Assembly: GCF_964199755.1 (NCBI RefSeq)
Contig: NC_133929.1
Location: 1,736,001-1,800,000 of the forward strand
Length of the DNA: 64,000 nt
Source: Larus michahellis
Taxonomy: Eukaryota > Chordata > Aves > Charadriiformes > Laridae
Direction of reading: 5' to 3'
A program made the position numbers and the translations under genes. Below are positions 42,511 to 56,021 of this stretch, piece by piece. Numbering within the stretch: the first letter of the stretch is position 1; every line of letters starts with the position of its first letter. The notes under the pieces are model-generated. The model made no database searches, was not told the origin of the DNA, and saw nothing but the letters and a program-made list of their open reading frames with translations.

Positions 42511-44936
42511 ACAGAATCACAGAATGGCAGGGGTTGGAAGGGACCTTCGGAGATCATCTAGTTCAAACCCCCTGCCAAAGCAGGTTCACCTAGAGCAGGT
42601 TGGGCAGGAACACGTCCAGGCGGGTTTTGAATGTCTCCAGAGGAGACTCCACAGCCTCTCTGGGCAGCCTGTCCCAGTGCTCTGCCACCCTCAAAGTAAA
42701 GTTTTTCCTCATGATGAGATGGAACTTCCTGTGTTACAGATTTTGCCCATTGCCCCTTGTCCACTGAAAAGAGTCTGGCTCCATCCTCTTGAAACCCACC
42801 CTTTAGATATTTATAAGCATTGATAAGATCCCCTCTCAATCTTCTCTTCTTCAGGCTAAACAGACCCAGGGCTCTCAGCCTTTCCTCATAAGAGAGGTGC
42901 TCCAGTCCCTTGACCATCTTTGTAGCCCTTTTCTGTACCCTCTCCAGCAGTTCCCTGTCCCTCTTGAACCGGGGCGCCCAGAACTGGACACGGTACTCCA
43001 GGTGCAGCCTCACCAAGGCAGAGTAGAGGGGGAGGATGACCTCCCTCCACCTGCTGGCCACACTCTTCTTGATGCACCCCAGGATGCCATTGGCCTTCTT
43101 GGCCACAAGGGCACATTGCTGGCTCATGGTCATCCTGTTGTCCACCAGGACTCCCAGGTCTCTTTCCACAGAGCTGCTCTCCAGCAGGTCAGCCCCCAAC
43201 CTGTCCTGGTGCATGGGGTTATTCCTCCCCAGGTGCAGCACCCTACACTTGCCCTTGTTGAATTTCATAAGGCGTCTCTCCACCCAACTCTCCAGCCTGT
43301 CCAGGTCTCTCTGTATGGCACCACAGCCTTCTGGTGTGTCAGCCACCCCTCCCAGCTTTGTGTCATCAGCAAACTTGCTGAGGGTGCACTCTATCCCTTC
43401 ATCCAGGTCATTGATGAATATATTGAACAAGACTGGACCCAGTACTGACCCTTGGGGGACGCCACTTGTCACTGACCTACAACTAGACTGTGCCCCTAAT
43501 CACGACCCTCTGAGCTCTGCCATTCAGCCAGTTCTCAATCCACCTTACTGTCCACTCATCTAACCCACACTTCCTAAGCTTACCTATGAGGATGTTATGG
43601 GAGACAGTGTCAAAAGCCTTGCTGAAGTCAAGGTAGACAACGTCCACTGCTCTCCCCTCATCCACCCGGCCAGTCATTCCATTGTAGAAGGCTATCAGAT
43701 TGGTCAAGCATGATTTCCCCTTGGCGAATCCATGCTGACCACTCCCGATGACCTTCTCTTCCTCCACATGCTTAGAGATGACATCCAGGATGAGCTGTTC
43801 CATCACCTTCCCAGGGATGGAGGTGAGGCTGACTGGCCTGTAGTTTCCTGGGTCCTCCTTCTTGCCCTTTTTGAAGACTGGAGTGACACTGGCTTTCCTC
43901 CAGTCCTCAGGCACCTCGCCTGTTCTCCAGGACCTTTCAAAGATGATGGAGATCGGCCCAGCAATAACATCTGCCAGCTCCCTTAGCACTCGTGGGTGCA
44001 TCCCATCAGGGCCCGTGGATTTGTGGGTGTCGAGATTGCCTAAATGATCTCGAATCTGATCCTCCTTGATCGAGGGAGAGTCTTCCTTACTCCAGGCTCT
44101 CTCTCCTACCTCCAGGGTCTGGGGTTCCTGAGGGCCGACCTTAGCAGTAAAGAATGAAGCAAAGAAGACATTCAGTAACTCCGCCTTCTCTGCGCCCTCC
44201 ATCACCAGGGCACCTACCTCATTCAGCAGCAGGCCCACAGTTTCCCTAGTCTTCCTTTTACTGATGATTTACTTGAAGAAGCCCTTCTTGTTGTCGTTGA
44301 CATCCCTTGCTAGGTTTAATTCCAAGCGGGACCTTGCATTCCTCATTGCATCCCTGCATCCTCTGACAACGTTCCTATACTTCTCCCAAGTGGCCAGTCC
44401 CTTTTTCCACATTCTGTAAACTTCTTTCTTCCATCTGAGTTTTTCCAGAAGCTCATCCATGCAGGTTTCCTGCCTCCTTTGCCTGATTTCTTGCTCCTAG
44501 GGATGCACTGATCTTGAGCCTGGAGGAAGTGGTGCTTAAATATTAACCAGCTCCCTTGCACCTCCCCTTCCTTCTAGAGCCTTAGCCCATGGGATTCCTC
44601 CAAGTAGGTCTTTGAAGAGGCCAAAGCCAGCTCTCCTGAAGTCCAGGGTTGTAATGCTACTTTTTGCCCTGCTTCTTCCACGCAGGATCCTGAACTCTAC
44701 CATCTCGTGGTCACTGCAGCCAAGGCTACCCCCGACTCTCGCACCTCCAACTAGTCCTTCTTTGTTTGTCAGCACAAGGTCCAGCCGTGCACCTCTCCTC
44801 GTTGGTTTGTCCACTACCTGTATCAGGAAGTTACCATCAATGCTCTGCAGAAACCTCTGGGACTGTGCATGCCTGTCTGTGTTGTCTTTCCAGCAAACAT
44901 CAGTGTAGTTGAAGTTCCCCATGAGAACCAGGGCCT
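42511..44936 (-). mobile_element. CR1 LINE in a CARNMT1 intron (CR1-14)
   Basis: Minus-strand CR1, same sense as CARNMT1. It runs from the 3' end ACAGAATCACAGAATGGC to the endonuclease near 44936 (5'-truncated). It is the same subfamily as CR1-22 at 61065-63103 but in the opposite orientation, so the two form a long inverted pair around three CARNMT1 exons. Confidence 0.92.
42558..44922 (-). pseudogene. CR1-14 ORF2, frameshifted
   Basis: Endonuclease C-terminus (LGCSDHEMVEFRILRG, about 44700), a linker, and RT with [14 protein letters not shown] (about 43630), [12 protein letters not shown] (about 43460) and [10 protein letters not shown] (about 43370). The frame changes near 44550, 44270, 43480 and 42760. 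The coding tail after [11 protein letters not shown] is out of frame. Non-functional. Confidence 0.87.
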
Positions 44937-45389
44937 GTAAGAGCTTTTTGAGCCAAAGCTCTTACACCTTATTCTACTTACAAGCATAGTACAAATTAGA
45001 CAACAAATTAAGAAAATAAGAAGAAAATAAGAAGGATGTATTAACAGACAGAGTAAGGTCTATTTTCTTAGAAAACCAGCAAAGAGAATACAGGACACTA
45101 CATTAGTCGAATTTAAATGTGTGACACACAAATGTAAAACCTGGCACTGGGCAGCTTTGCTTCTCTATTTAGAAAAAAAAAATAAAAAATCACATGGTGT
45201 TGACATGATTATAACTAACACACATCTGGACATATTCTGAACAGGCCTGAGAATTTGAAAGCCCTAGCTCTGCAGGATTTTCATCACAGACACTTTCATC
45301 CCCACAACTCTTTTCAGGTACTAGGTGCCTAGTATGTGAGGAAACAGAAGTCGAGTTTGTGGAAAAAAACACTGGTCACACTTACTTAC

Positions 45390-45503
45390 CTACATTTATC
45401 CATATTCCTCCAGGCTTTAATATTTTCCATATAGTATCAATATAATCAATAACGTTATGTGCTGTATCTATAAAGAAGCAAGTTGCTATGCAGTCCCATG
45501 TAT
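45390..45503 (-). CDS. CARNMT1: CARNMT1 coding exon
   Basis: Acceptor ttttgtgcag before ATACATGG at 45503; donor G|gtaagt at 45390. It encodes [20 protein letters not shown] and ends KPGGIWINV. The C-F-F-I-D-T-A-H-N segment and the KPGG turn are hallmarks of the CARNMT1 methyltransferase domain. It joins the upstream exon by a split asparagine codon and the downstream exon by a split glycine codon, both in frame. Intact. Confidence 0.95.
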
Positions 45504-45662
45504 CTGCACAAAAAGAACATATTACACAGATATTAGTTTCAATGTTTCTCCCCCATAAAAATGTATCATTTAACACTGATATTTGTTTAACACTCAGGAT
45601 TGACTTCAATTAACAATAAGAGTTGAAGACTTCTCATGTTTACCAGGGACTATATGCAAAAT

Positions 45663-48290
45663 ATAATGAATGGCTACCAACTTTTCAGAAGGGATAGGCA
45701 AGGAAGGAGAGGTGGCAGGGTGGCCCTCTATGTTAGGGACAGTTTTGAATGTCTGGAACTTAACAGTGTGAATGACAGTGTTGAGTGTGTATGGATAAGA
45801 ATTAAGGGGAAGGCCAACAAGGCAGATATCGTGATGGGAGTTTGTTATAGACCCCCTAATCAGGATGTAGAATCTGATGAAGTAGTCTATAAGCAGCTGG
45901 CAGAGGTCTCACGATCATTTGCCCTTGTTCTTGTGGGGGACTTCAACTTCCCAGACGTCTGCTGGAAATACTACGCAGCAGAGAGGGAACAGTCCTGAAG
46001 GTTCCTGGAGTGTGTGGAAGACAACTTCCTAACACAGCTGGTGAAGGAACCTACAGGGGAAGTGCCCTACTGGACCTACTGTTTGTTAGCAGAGAAGGTC
46101 TTGTGGGGGATGTAAAGGTTGGAGGTCGTCTTGGGCACAGTGACCATGAAATGGTAGAATTTTCAATTCTTGGAGAGGCAAGGCGGGGAGCCAGTAGAAC
46201 TGCCACCTTGGATTTCCGAAGGGCAGACTTTAGCCTGTTTAGGAGCATGGTCGAGAGTGTCCCTTGGGAGGCAGTGTTGAAGAGCAAAAGTGCCCAGGAA
46301 GGCTGGTCATACTTCAAGCAGGTGCTCTTAGAAGCACAGGAGAAGGCCATCCCCATGTCTCGAAAAACGAGCCGACGGGGAAAAAGACCAGCCTGGCTAA
46401 ATAGAGAGCTTTGGCTGGACCTCAGGAAAAAAAGGAAAGCTTACATTCTCTGGAAAAAGGGATTGGCAACTTATGAGGATTATCAAGATATAACAAAGCT
46501 ATGTAGGGGGAAGATTAGAAGGGCCAAAGCTCAATCAGAACTCAGCTTGGCCACTGCAGTTAAAGACAATAAGAGTTTCTATCAGTATATCAATAGAAAA
46601 AGGAAGACTAGGGAAAATGTAGGCCCACCGATGAATGAGACGGGTGCCCTAGTGGTGGAAGACACAGAGAAGGCAGAGTTACTGAATGCCTTCTTTTCTT
46701 CGGTCTTCACTGATAAAGCTGTCCCTCACGAATCCCATACCCTGGAGGCAAGGGGGAAGGTCTGGAGAGAGGAAGATTTTTCCCTTAGTTGAGGAGGACC
46801 GGGTCAGAGACCACTTGGCCAAGCTGGACATTCATAAGTCCATGGGCCCTGATGGGATGCACCCGCGAGTGCTGAGAGAGCTGGCAGATGTTATCGCTAG
46901 ACCACTCTCCATCGTCTTTGAAAGGTCATGGGGAACAGGAGAGGTGCCCGAGGACTGGAGGAAGGCTGACATCGCTCCAATCTTCAAAAAAGGCAAGAAG
47001 GAGGACCCAGGGAACTACAGACCGGTTAGTCTCACCTCCGTCCCTGGGAAGGTAATGGAGCGACTCATTCTGGATGTCATCTCCAAACACGTAGAGGAAC
47101 AGGAAGTTATTGGAAGTGGTCAGCATGGATTTACCAAGGGTAAATCATGCTTGACCAATCTGATAGCTTTCTATGATGTTATAACGGGTTGGCTGGATGA
47201 GGGGAGAGCCGTGGATGTCATCTACCTTGACTTTAGCAAGGCTTTTGACACTGTCTCCCATAACATCCTCATTAGGAAGCTGAGGAAGTATGGGCTAGAT
47301 GAGGTGACAGTGAGGTGGATCGAGAGCTGGCTGTGTGACAGAACTCAGAGGGTTGTGATCAGCGGCATAGAGTCTAGTTGGAGGCCTGTAACCAGTGGTG
47401 TCCCCCAGGGGTCAATACTTGGACCAGTATTGTTTAACATATTCATCAACGACCTGGATGAGGGGACAGAGTGTATCCTCAGCAAGTTCGCTGATGATAC
47501 CAAACTGGGAGGGGTGGCTGACACCCCAGAGGGCCGTGCTGTCATCCAGCGTGACCTGGACAGGCTGGAGAGCTGGGCAGAGAAGAACCTAATGAGGTTC
47601 AACAAAAGCAAGTGCAAGGTCCTGCACCTGGGAAGGAAGAATGCCAAGCACCAGTATAGGTTAGGGGTGGACCTGCTGGGAAGTAGTTCTGAGGAGAAGG
47701 ACCTGGGGGTCCTGGTAGACAGTAAATTATCCATGAGCCAGCAGTGTGCCCTTGTCGCCAAGAAGGCCAATGGAATCCTGGGCTGCATAGGGAAGAGTGT
47801 GACCATCAGGTCAAAGGAGGTCATTCTCCCCCTCTACTCTGCACTGGTGAGGCCACAACTGGAATACTGCGTCCAGTTTTGGGCTCCCCAGTTCAAGAGG
47901 GACAGGGAACTACTGGAGCGGGTCCAGCGTAGGGCAACTAAGATGACTGAGGGACTGGAGCATCTCCCTTATGAGGAAAGGCTGAGAGAGCTGGGACTCT
48001 TTAGCCTGGAGAAGAGAAGGCTGAGGGGAGACCTTATTATGGCATATAAGTATCTAAAGGGTGGGTTGAAGGAGGATGGAGCCAGACTCTTTTCAATGGT
48101 TCCCAGTGACAGGACGAGGGGCAACGAGCACAATTTAGAACATAGGAAGTTCCATTCAAATACATGGAAAAACTTCTTTACAGTGAGGGTGACAGAGCAC
48201 TGGAACAGGCTGCCCAGGGAGGTTGTGGAGACCCCTTCTCTGGAGATTTTCAAGACGCGCCTGGATGCAGTCCTGAGTAACGTGCTCTAG
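45663..48290 (+). pseudogene. CR1-15 ORF2, nearly complete but broken
   Basis: Endonuclease: RRGGRVALYVRD, GDFNFPDVCW and [39 protein letters not shown] and [11 protein letters not shown]-terminus [18 protein letters not shown], stop after 48287. Breaks are an in-frame TGA near 45996, a shift near 46010-46060, and a shift near 46785 in a T-run; the RT frame from 46686 is then open for 534 codons. The endonuclease N-terminus is missing. Confidence 0.88.
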
Positions 48291-48381
48291 GCAATCCTGC
48301 TTTAGCAGGGCAGTTGGACTAGATGATCTCTAGAGGTCCCTTCCAACTCTGAAGTTTCTGTGATTTCTGTGATTTCTGTGA
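45663..48381 (+). mobile_element. CR1 LINE in a CARNMT1 intron (CR1-15)
   Basis: Plus-strand CR1 (antisense to CARNMT1) from inside the endonuclease (NGYQLFRRDRQGRRGG) to a 3' tail made of three exact 9-bp units tttctgtga (48355-48381). 5'-truncated. The 9-bp period differs from the usual CR1 8-bp tail unit. Confidence 0.92.
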
Positions 48382-48740
48382 TAAATGATGGACAGTTAAG
48401 TTTGGGTTTGTGAGGTCTTTATTTTGAAAAAAATCTAAAATATCAATGCATATCTATATGTATTTTATGAAATAATTATTTGCATTTATTATATAAAATA
48501 TTGCTTATATATTATAAAACCTAATTACTGTAATATATAAATTGAAAGCCCAAACGTGTTAATATTCACCTGATCTATGAACTTCATTACCATAACTGTG
48601 AAAAATAGAAATACAAACATACCCAACAGCTTTGGGACTCTGGTTACATTAAAACCTAGAACAATACAAGTCTGTACACTGAAGTGTAGTTTTACAACCC
48701 ATGTAACCCATATTTTATCCAGTATCTGAATGTTCCAATT

Positions 48741-48869
48741 CATAGATTCATAGAATGGTTTGGGTTGGAAGGGACCTTAAAGATCATCTAGTTCCAACCC
48801 CCCTGCCATGGGCAGGGACACCTCCCACTAGACCAGGTTGCTCAAAGCCCTGTCCAACCTGGCCTTGAA
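48741..48869 (-). mobile_element. CR1 3' fragment (CR1-16)
   Basis: CATAGATTCATAGAATGG tail followed by the 3' UTR (gatcatctagttccaacccc) on the minus strand; about 130 bp. Confidence 0.88.
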
Positions 48870-50078
48870 TTGTTTTTTCTAGCGTATTTAGCAAGCATGA
48901 ACTACCTTTAGCATATTTAGCAAGCAAGAACTACCTTTTAAAGCATGAGTCTGTTTTTGTCTAAACATGCATCTCTGAAATTGTAAAGGTTTAAGTTCTG
49001 TAAAATTGGAAAAAAAATAATAAAAAATTAATATATCACCAGCATCGGATATTCTAACAAGACAGAATCTGCAGAAAATTAAGCAATTATTAAGGAAGGC
49101 TTCCTACAAAAAATATCTGGAAGCCTAGCTGCAGAAAGAAGGGGCAGATCAAAAGCTAGTTTATTTTTCATCATAATGAAATATGGGTCCAACAAGGACA
49201 AGGATAGAGATGTGGAATTGGAAAACAGAAGTCCTTGGTGATAATCCAATACTATGTGAGGAAAAAAAATAATTAGTGACCTCTAAATAGGTATACTTCA
49301 TGTTTCTTATTATTTGCTCTGCTAGGACCCGAAGTGTTAAATATTAGACTACATATGAAAGAAAAAAACCTGGATAAGTGCTATTCTCCGATCAAAGAAT
49401 AAATGTGTAATTGGTACGTGCTAAACAAGGTCATCTTCTGCAGATTAATTCAACATTAGGTTAGTCATACAGAGACTACTTTATAGCTGCAATGAAGACA
49501 GCTCGATTAATCTGATATCACCAGGAAAAGTAAGGGTATTTGTACTGATGGGAAGTCTCAATCTCTAATAATTATCATCCCCATAATGTGCCCCTGAAAT
49601 ACTTGCTACTGACAGTCAATAAGCATATATTTGTTTCATTTATAATTAATTAGTATCAAAAAAGTTTGCTTTGCTTTTACAATAGAAAATTAATTAACAA
49701 AAAATACTTTTTTTTCCACTGAAAAAGTAATGCATTAGTTACATTGTTCACTTCCTTAACATCACTTTTTAAAAAAATCAAGTAAAACTTTACCTAACTT
49801 TGCCATATTGTCTTTATTCTGAAAGAGACTACTGCAACAAAGATCTGTTAGGCAGGTAGCTAGCTACAGCAAATATATTATCTGTATGTTGGGGTTTTTC
49901 TTTTTAGTTATTAAAAAAAAAAGCTGATTTGGAATAAGAAAATCTTGTTATAGTTAGTACTTTTCTGATTAATGATTACAGATACAGTTCCATTCTATTT
50001 GTAATCATTTCTTATTGTCTCATAACAAATACACTAAAGATAGCTATATGTAAAAATTAAATATTTGCATTTACTCAC
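48870..50078. other. CARNMT1 intron sequence, AT-rich
   Basis: Intron between the exons at 45390-45503 and 50079-50257. No recognisable element in this part. Confidence 0.7.
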
Positions 50079-50257
50079 TACACTCAGAGTAAATTTCTTG
50101 AAAATCCCCTGCTGTCATAGAGAAGTTCGAACCAGAAGGAAGACTGTGAGGGTCAACATCAGGGAAATAGATTGGTCGTATCTGATCAGCAGATCTTTTG
50201 TTATTGCTAAACTGATGAATCCAGGGATAAAGCTTACATGAGTTAATTTCAGTGCAT
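50079..50257 (-). CDS. CARNMT1: CARNMT1 coding exon
   Basis: Acceptor gttttgcag before ATGCACTG at 50257; donor TGTA|gtgagt at 50079. It encodes [20 protein letters not shown], then [20 protein letters not shown], and [18 protein letters not shown]. The [15 protein letters not shown] and [10 protein letters not shown] blocks are diagnostic for CARNMT1. Phases fit both neighbours (split arginine codon upstream, split asparagine codon downstream). 179 bp, no disruption. Confidence 0.96.
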
Positions 50258-53200
50258 CTGCAAAACATGGAAGTCAGAACAATTCCGTTTCAATTAATTG
50301 TTTATGTATTATCTAGAAATGTAAGTGTCTTGAATATAAAATGATCTATAAAAGGCTTTCACAAACATCCACTGTTTTATTGATAAAGTTAATGCTAAAG
50401 CTAGAACTTTTCTAAGGGAATTATCTAGTTCATAACACTTCAGACTGGCCAATTTATGAGCTGGTCAAAAAAATCCAAAACAATTTAACTCTGACACGAA
50501 CTATCATGACACAACAATTGCATTTTTAATATTTTACTTTTTTTTAAAGCTTTAAAAACTGACCGCTTCCCCCCACCTTTTTTTCCACTGGGGAAAAACA
50601 ACCAAACCAAACCCGATTCATTCTGTAGGATGGATGAAATTTGCGATTCAGTATATCCAGAAAAGCTAAGCCTTTTGGGGTTGTCTTCTTTTTGTTTGTT
50701 TTATTAAAAAAAGAAACAATAGCACCATACTTGTCTTAAATTTCCTTGGGAATATTTGTTCCCATTCTAGACTCTTCTGTCTTTTCTGAACCATAATCAC
50801 AGACGTTTTGAAGCACAGCAAAACACAAGCATTTTTCAGATGCAAAATGAAATGATGCATTTAAATTTCAAAAGATTAATAAATTTAATCTATTCATAAA
50901 GCACAGGAACTTTTCACTAGATGTCATTTTAAGTTAATAACATCTGGAGTATTGCAATTATGCTAAGCAAACATATTTTTATTTATTTGTGGACTGACAC
51001 AATCAATTAAATGATCACTTACTCTGAGAAGTGATGAAAATAGGATTTAAGTATAAAAAGCTTTTCCCAGTCCTGTAAACAATTTTTAATTAAAAAAAAC
51101 AAAAAACAAAAAACAAAACCAACAAAACCCCCACAAAATAACAATAAAATAAACCGAAACCAATTTTCTCTCCCATGCATCACCACCAAATTCTGCAGTC
51201 AAGCCCACATACTAAAGCTATGTTACACATACATAACTAGATATTCAGAGATAACAGAGGATAAGCATTTTATAAGACAGATGTTGTCAACAAGCACTTT
51301 TTAAAATGTAAGCAGTCTACCAGGTTATAGAAAATGCACTCTTGGCTCATGGATAGAAAGCATCTGAGGTAAACTCTCTGAAATAAAATTTTTTTACCAT
51401 CTCCATATAGTATTTAGTTTTCTCAGTAAAAACAAAAATTAACTGTATTTGAACAACAATATACCAAGTTCATCAACTGTCTCCACATATAATGTATATA
51501 TAAATATCAGAGATATACGCAATGAGTCAAAGAAACAAGCAGGAAAATAACCCTGACAACATAGGCCTTGTTTCCTTCAAACAAGACATGTCTATTTTGA
51601 CTGACTTAACATTTAAGGGATTAACTTTTTTGTTTTGTTAACTATTTCAGCATTCTTTGTGTGCTCACAGTCAGTTTGTATAATCCTCAGAATATTTCTG
51701 TAAAACAATGAAGTTTTCAGAAAAGCAAGGCAAAGAAACTAAGAGACCAGAGTAGATAACAAATGAAATCTTTTCTGAGCTATATGGGAACACACACCTT
51801 CCAGTACTTTTCTTATTTTTGAGCATAAAATATATACACATAGACTTCAACAGTTCCAGCAGCAATTCCCTATTTAATACAAAAGGCCAAACCCTCTCCA
51901 TATTCAAACCTGAAAACCTCCCCTTTCCAGCTTTGATAATTTATATCTCAAACTTAAGTACTGCAGTCCTTTACAGCTACCATCCTTCCAATGGAAAAAA
52001 TATAGGTAGGCAGGGGGTTAAAGTTGTTAAAGTAGTAGAGCATGAGGCGCTTCTATCTAATAGGCACAGTATATATATTGGGTAACACTCAGTCTGAAAA
52101 AGTAATTCTAGAAAAGATGATTAGGTCAAATCTTACTTTTGACCAATTAAGAAACCTTCTCAAGGTATTAAGATTTATCTACAAAGATGCTTTTTTAGGA
52201 AAGTAAAGGCTAGCCAACTGTCAGTGTGAATCCTACTTGTATGAATTAAAGCATTTTAAGTCACCCCTACTCTCATTTGGGTGCAAAGTGATTTTATATT
52301 ATTCCAACTGAACTTTTTCAAATATTCATAAGTGCTGCTTCTACTAAAGGGCTGTTAGACTGAGGCTACCGAGTCTGCTCTGAATCTCCAGCTGCCAAAC
52401 ACAGCAAGTCAGCAATCAGCTGCACACTAGACCAATCCTGTTGCACAGTGGAGAAATGAGACCATGTAAGATCTGGTGTCTCCTCCACTTCAATACCACC
52501 CTGGTCTTTCCCCTCCTATCAGATGTCAAAGGGATGCAATGTGTCCTTGTGACTCTAGGCCACCTGAAAATTTTCATATGCTTTCCAGAGGAAGACTGAT
52601 TATGTTTCTTACAGGTTTTGCTCTTCCAAAACACACGTAAGAAAAGAAGCGTGTCTGTATATCACCAGTGATCACCTCTGCCATCTGTCATTACACCCAG
52701 GACTCATCTAAACACAAGAAAAATATACTAGGTGTATAAAGAACCTTATCCATTAAAAAAAAAAAGCGGCAATCTCCCATGCAAGGATCGAAGCAGCTTT
52801 GGAGCCATTATTGTTTAACTCCTTCAGAGCCACTTCATTTTCAAATTGAAGCTTCCTTAATGCACTTTAACCAATACAGATTTTCAAAGCTGTGTTGATT
52901 TATTTCAAATATTCATAGCAACCATAATTATGCCTTGATGCACTTCTGTGTTCACGACATACCAAACTAGGACATTTTATCCATAATAACAAAGGCTCTC
53001 AATTTGAGAGCTGATGGGGTTTTTTATGCATATTAAAAACCATCAGATATCACTTTGTATACAGAAGATTTAAGTCACTATACCAAATCTAAAAGGCCCA
53101 CTGGAGTAGTAGACCTGATATTCAAGATTGACCTTGGTTTAATTTTAGGAAGACAAAATACTGAGAAAGAATGCAGATCCAAACTATAAGCATACAATAG

Positions 53201-55272
53201 CAAAACCCTCATGCCACTATAAACTGAAAATAAAAATTAATTAGGAATCATGTCATGCTGTTTAAATGGTAAAATTAAAAATATTTTTTAAAAAGTTATT
53301 TCATATTTAACTTAAAAAAAATCACAGAAAAGGTCCCGCCAATAAACTAAACTAGCATTTCATTCAAAGCTGTTACTTTTCTTCAAACATGGAAAGCCCT
53401 AGGCGCCAACTTGGTCCCCTTTGTGGATAAATTAAGAGGGAAAAAGGAAAGGAACTGTAGCTAAACACTTAATTGCAAAATCCTTCTTTCTTACCGTATT
53501 CTTCCTTAACTGGTATCTTCAGCTCATATTGTTCATTGCTGTTTCTTCCAGTTCCAGGAAGGCAAACATGTCAATTTCAAAAGTCTAACTGGGAACAGTC
53601 ACTTAAAACTAAAATGATAGATCTCAAAAAACCTTAAAACCTTCTTAATAGACAACCCAAGGTTAAATCTGACAGAAAGGAATGCCTGCACCTCAACTGA
53701 ACTGACTGAAAATCAAAGACAAGTTAGCAGTTATCTGTATTGTCTTCTGTGCTAATAGCAAAACTTGTGATCAATAACCTGCCCAGGAAAGATGAAGGTT
53801 ACAGAAGCTGAGCAACACTCAATTTCACTGTCTAAAATTAAATACTGTTAGCAAATATAATACATATATACCTCTTTGCTAAATACATTTTATACTAATA
53901 GAAACACCATGTGAACATTAGATGCTAATAATTATGGAATACTAGAATAAGGTAAGCATGAATTTTCAGAATTCCACATATGGGCCAAAACTCCATATGT
54001 AAGGAAGACAGAAAACAGTTAACATTCTGGTTTCAACCAACATGACAGCTAACCAGCGCTTCCAAATAGGGGAACTAAATAATTTTATACTGCTCTGAAT
54101 CATTTCAAAAGTTCTAAAGAACATAAGAGCCAGTAGGGCTGTATAGCTAGGAATAAGAAAAAACATGACCTCCTCCTTTCAGTAGCTGCAAGGCATTAGA
54201 TCAACTCAACTGTAACATGCAATTTCATCACCAGATGATAATAATTTATGAATGATGTAAGGAAAGAGCAAATAAATCTATAGCAAATATCTATTATAGT
54301 GACCACTACTGTCTTAAGCATACATGCAGCAACCATAAACAATGTCTTCCCATTGGGTCTATATTTGAATGGTAAGCAATAACAGATTTGGGATCATCTT
54401 TTTGTTCCCATGCACAGCATAAGGGAATAACAGTCCACAGAGCTCCAAAACACCATGATAATAGAGTATAACCCAATATTTTAGGTGTTTTCAAAGGCAT
54501 ATAATTTCATACTTGCCCACCCACAATCTTCCCATCCTCATTCTTACAAGAACAATTACATTTTACTAGCTTCTTTCTTCTAAGTTCATTGTGAGACCAA
54601 TAATTTCCAGTACAAGTGACAGAACACCAAATACAAAAACATCACTCTAAATTAAACCTATATAGTAAAATTTATGGTTTTGGCCTACATTCAAATTTAG
54701 TACCACAGTTTAATTGTAGAACTATCATATTATTTTAACTGTTACTCAAGTGACAGAACTTGCTTAAGAAGTGGTGCAGCATGTTTTGTTGGTTGCTTTT
54801 AATGCAGAAACAGTACCTTACATTTTAGTATGAATATAAAATTTTCATTAATAGGTTTCCTCTGTTACTAATCACCATCACTAAGTATCACGCATATCTT
54901 AATTAAGGCATATTTGATACCTGAGACTGTTGTTCATTTTGCAGAAATACATTTGAAATAAAAATCATAAAGCCTATTCAAGATTATGCAGGAAGTCTGT
55001 GGCAGAGTCCAGAAATCTCAAGTCTCATTACTTAAAAGTCATGCTTGCTACTATAAGCCTAACGACTTACCCATTAAACTCAAATACAATGCTTTCTGCT
55101 CCAATTATCCCCACTCATTTTTTCATCAAAACACTCTACACAAAGTAGTTGTCTGTTAAGACTTGCAAATCTATTATCGAGAGCTTTATTTATTCAAGTT
55201 TTTCCTGATTTATACTTTTGCCTCCCTAGTACTTGTAGGTTTCAAACAGCAAGTAAAACATAAGCTATGTAC
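50258..55272. other. CARNMT1 intron, free of large repeats
   Basis: About 5 kb of AT-rich sequence between two exons. By eye there is no CR1 or LTR and no further exon with good splice sites. It stands out as the longest CR1-free stretch in the window. Short A-runs occur near 51085-51120 and 52755. Confidence 0.65.
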
Positions 55273-55413
55273 CTGTTGAGTACAAAGTTAGAAGAAAAGA
55301 GCATAAAGAGGCTCCATTCATTTCCTTGGCAAGCATAACCGAGCATAGCTATTTCCCATGCCAATCTACCTAGCCCAGCACCAGGTACCAGGATATTAAC
55401 TTTGGAGAAATCC
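55273..55413 (-). CDS. CARNMT1: CARNMT1 coding exon with the SAM-binding motif
   Basis: Acceptor gttttgttgcag before GGATTTCTCC at 55413; donor CAACAG|gtacat at 55273. It encodes [20 protein letters not shown], then [20 protein letters not shown] and [21 protein letters not shown] is the glycine-rich S-adenosylmethionine-binding motif I. 141 bp. The first base completes a split tryptophan codon from an upstream exon that I do not find in this window. The upstream coding exons (the N-terminal ~200 residues in the human protein) probably lie beyond 64000. Confidence 0.96.
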
Positions 55414-56021
55414 CTGCAACAAAACAAAAATAATAGTTAAGTCGTTATCATATACCTCTAACAAAAACATATTGAGGTGCAGTCCAACATTTTTTCCCCC
55501 ATATGCTTAGATGTTAATAATGTACTTCCTGTATGATATTACTTTCTAAAGACAAACTGAACCAGTTCTGATCAGTTCACTCAATTATATAAAGAAAAAC
55601 CCAGAGAAAAGGCTCAAAATAATATTCACACAGAATAAAAGTATTTAGACCTACGTAATCCTTAGAGTACAGTGCATAATTAAGAAATATTTTTTCTAAT
55701 AACTTTTATAGTTAAAGTTAAAATACTCAAGTGATTTGCAGAAAGAACACGATCACATATCAATACTTATTCTTCTATAACGTCCATTGATAACTAGTAT
55801 TCTAGCAATCAGAAATGCAGTTCTTTCTTACATCACTTTAAAATCATTAAAAAAAAAAAATTTTGACAGCAAAACCACAAAGCAAATATGAGCTCATGAG
55901 CAATTCAGATTCTAAAAACTCGAAAATAGTTAACTTTTCAGCAACTCTGTTTTTTTTAAATATGTTGTTCACAGATTTCACTCAAGCACATAAGCAACAT
56001 AGGATTTCCTAAACCTAAGTA
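55414..56021. other. CARNMT1 intron, AT-rich
   Basis: Nothing recognised between the exon acceptor and the next CR1. Confidence 0.6.
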
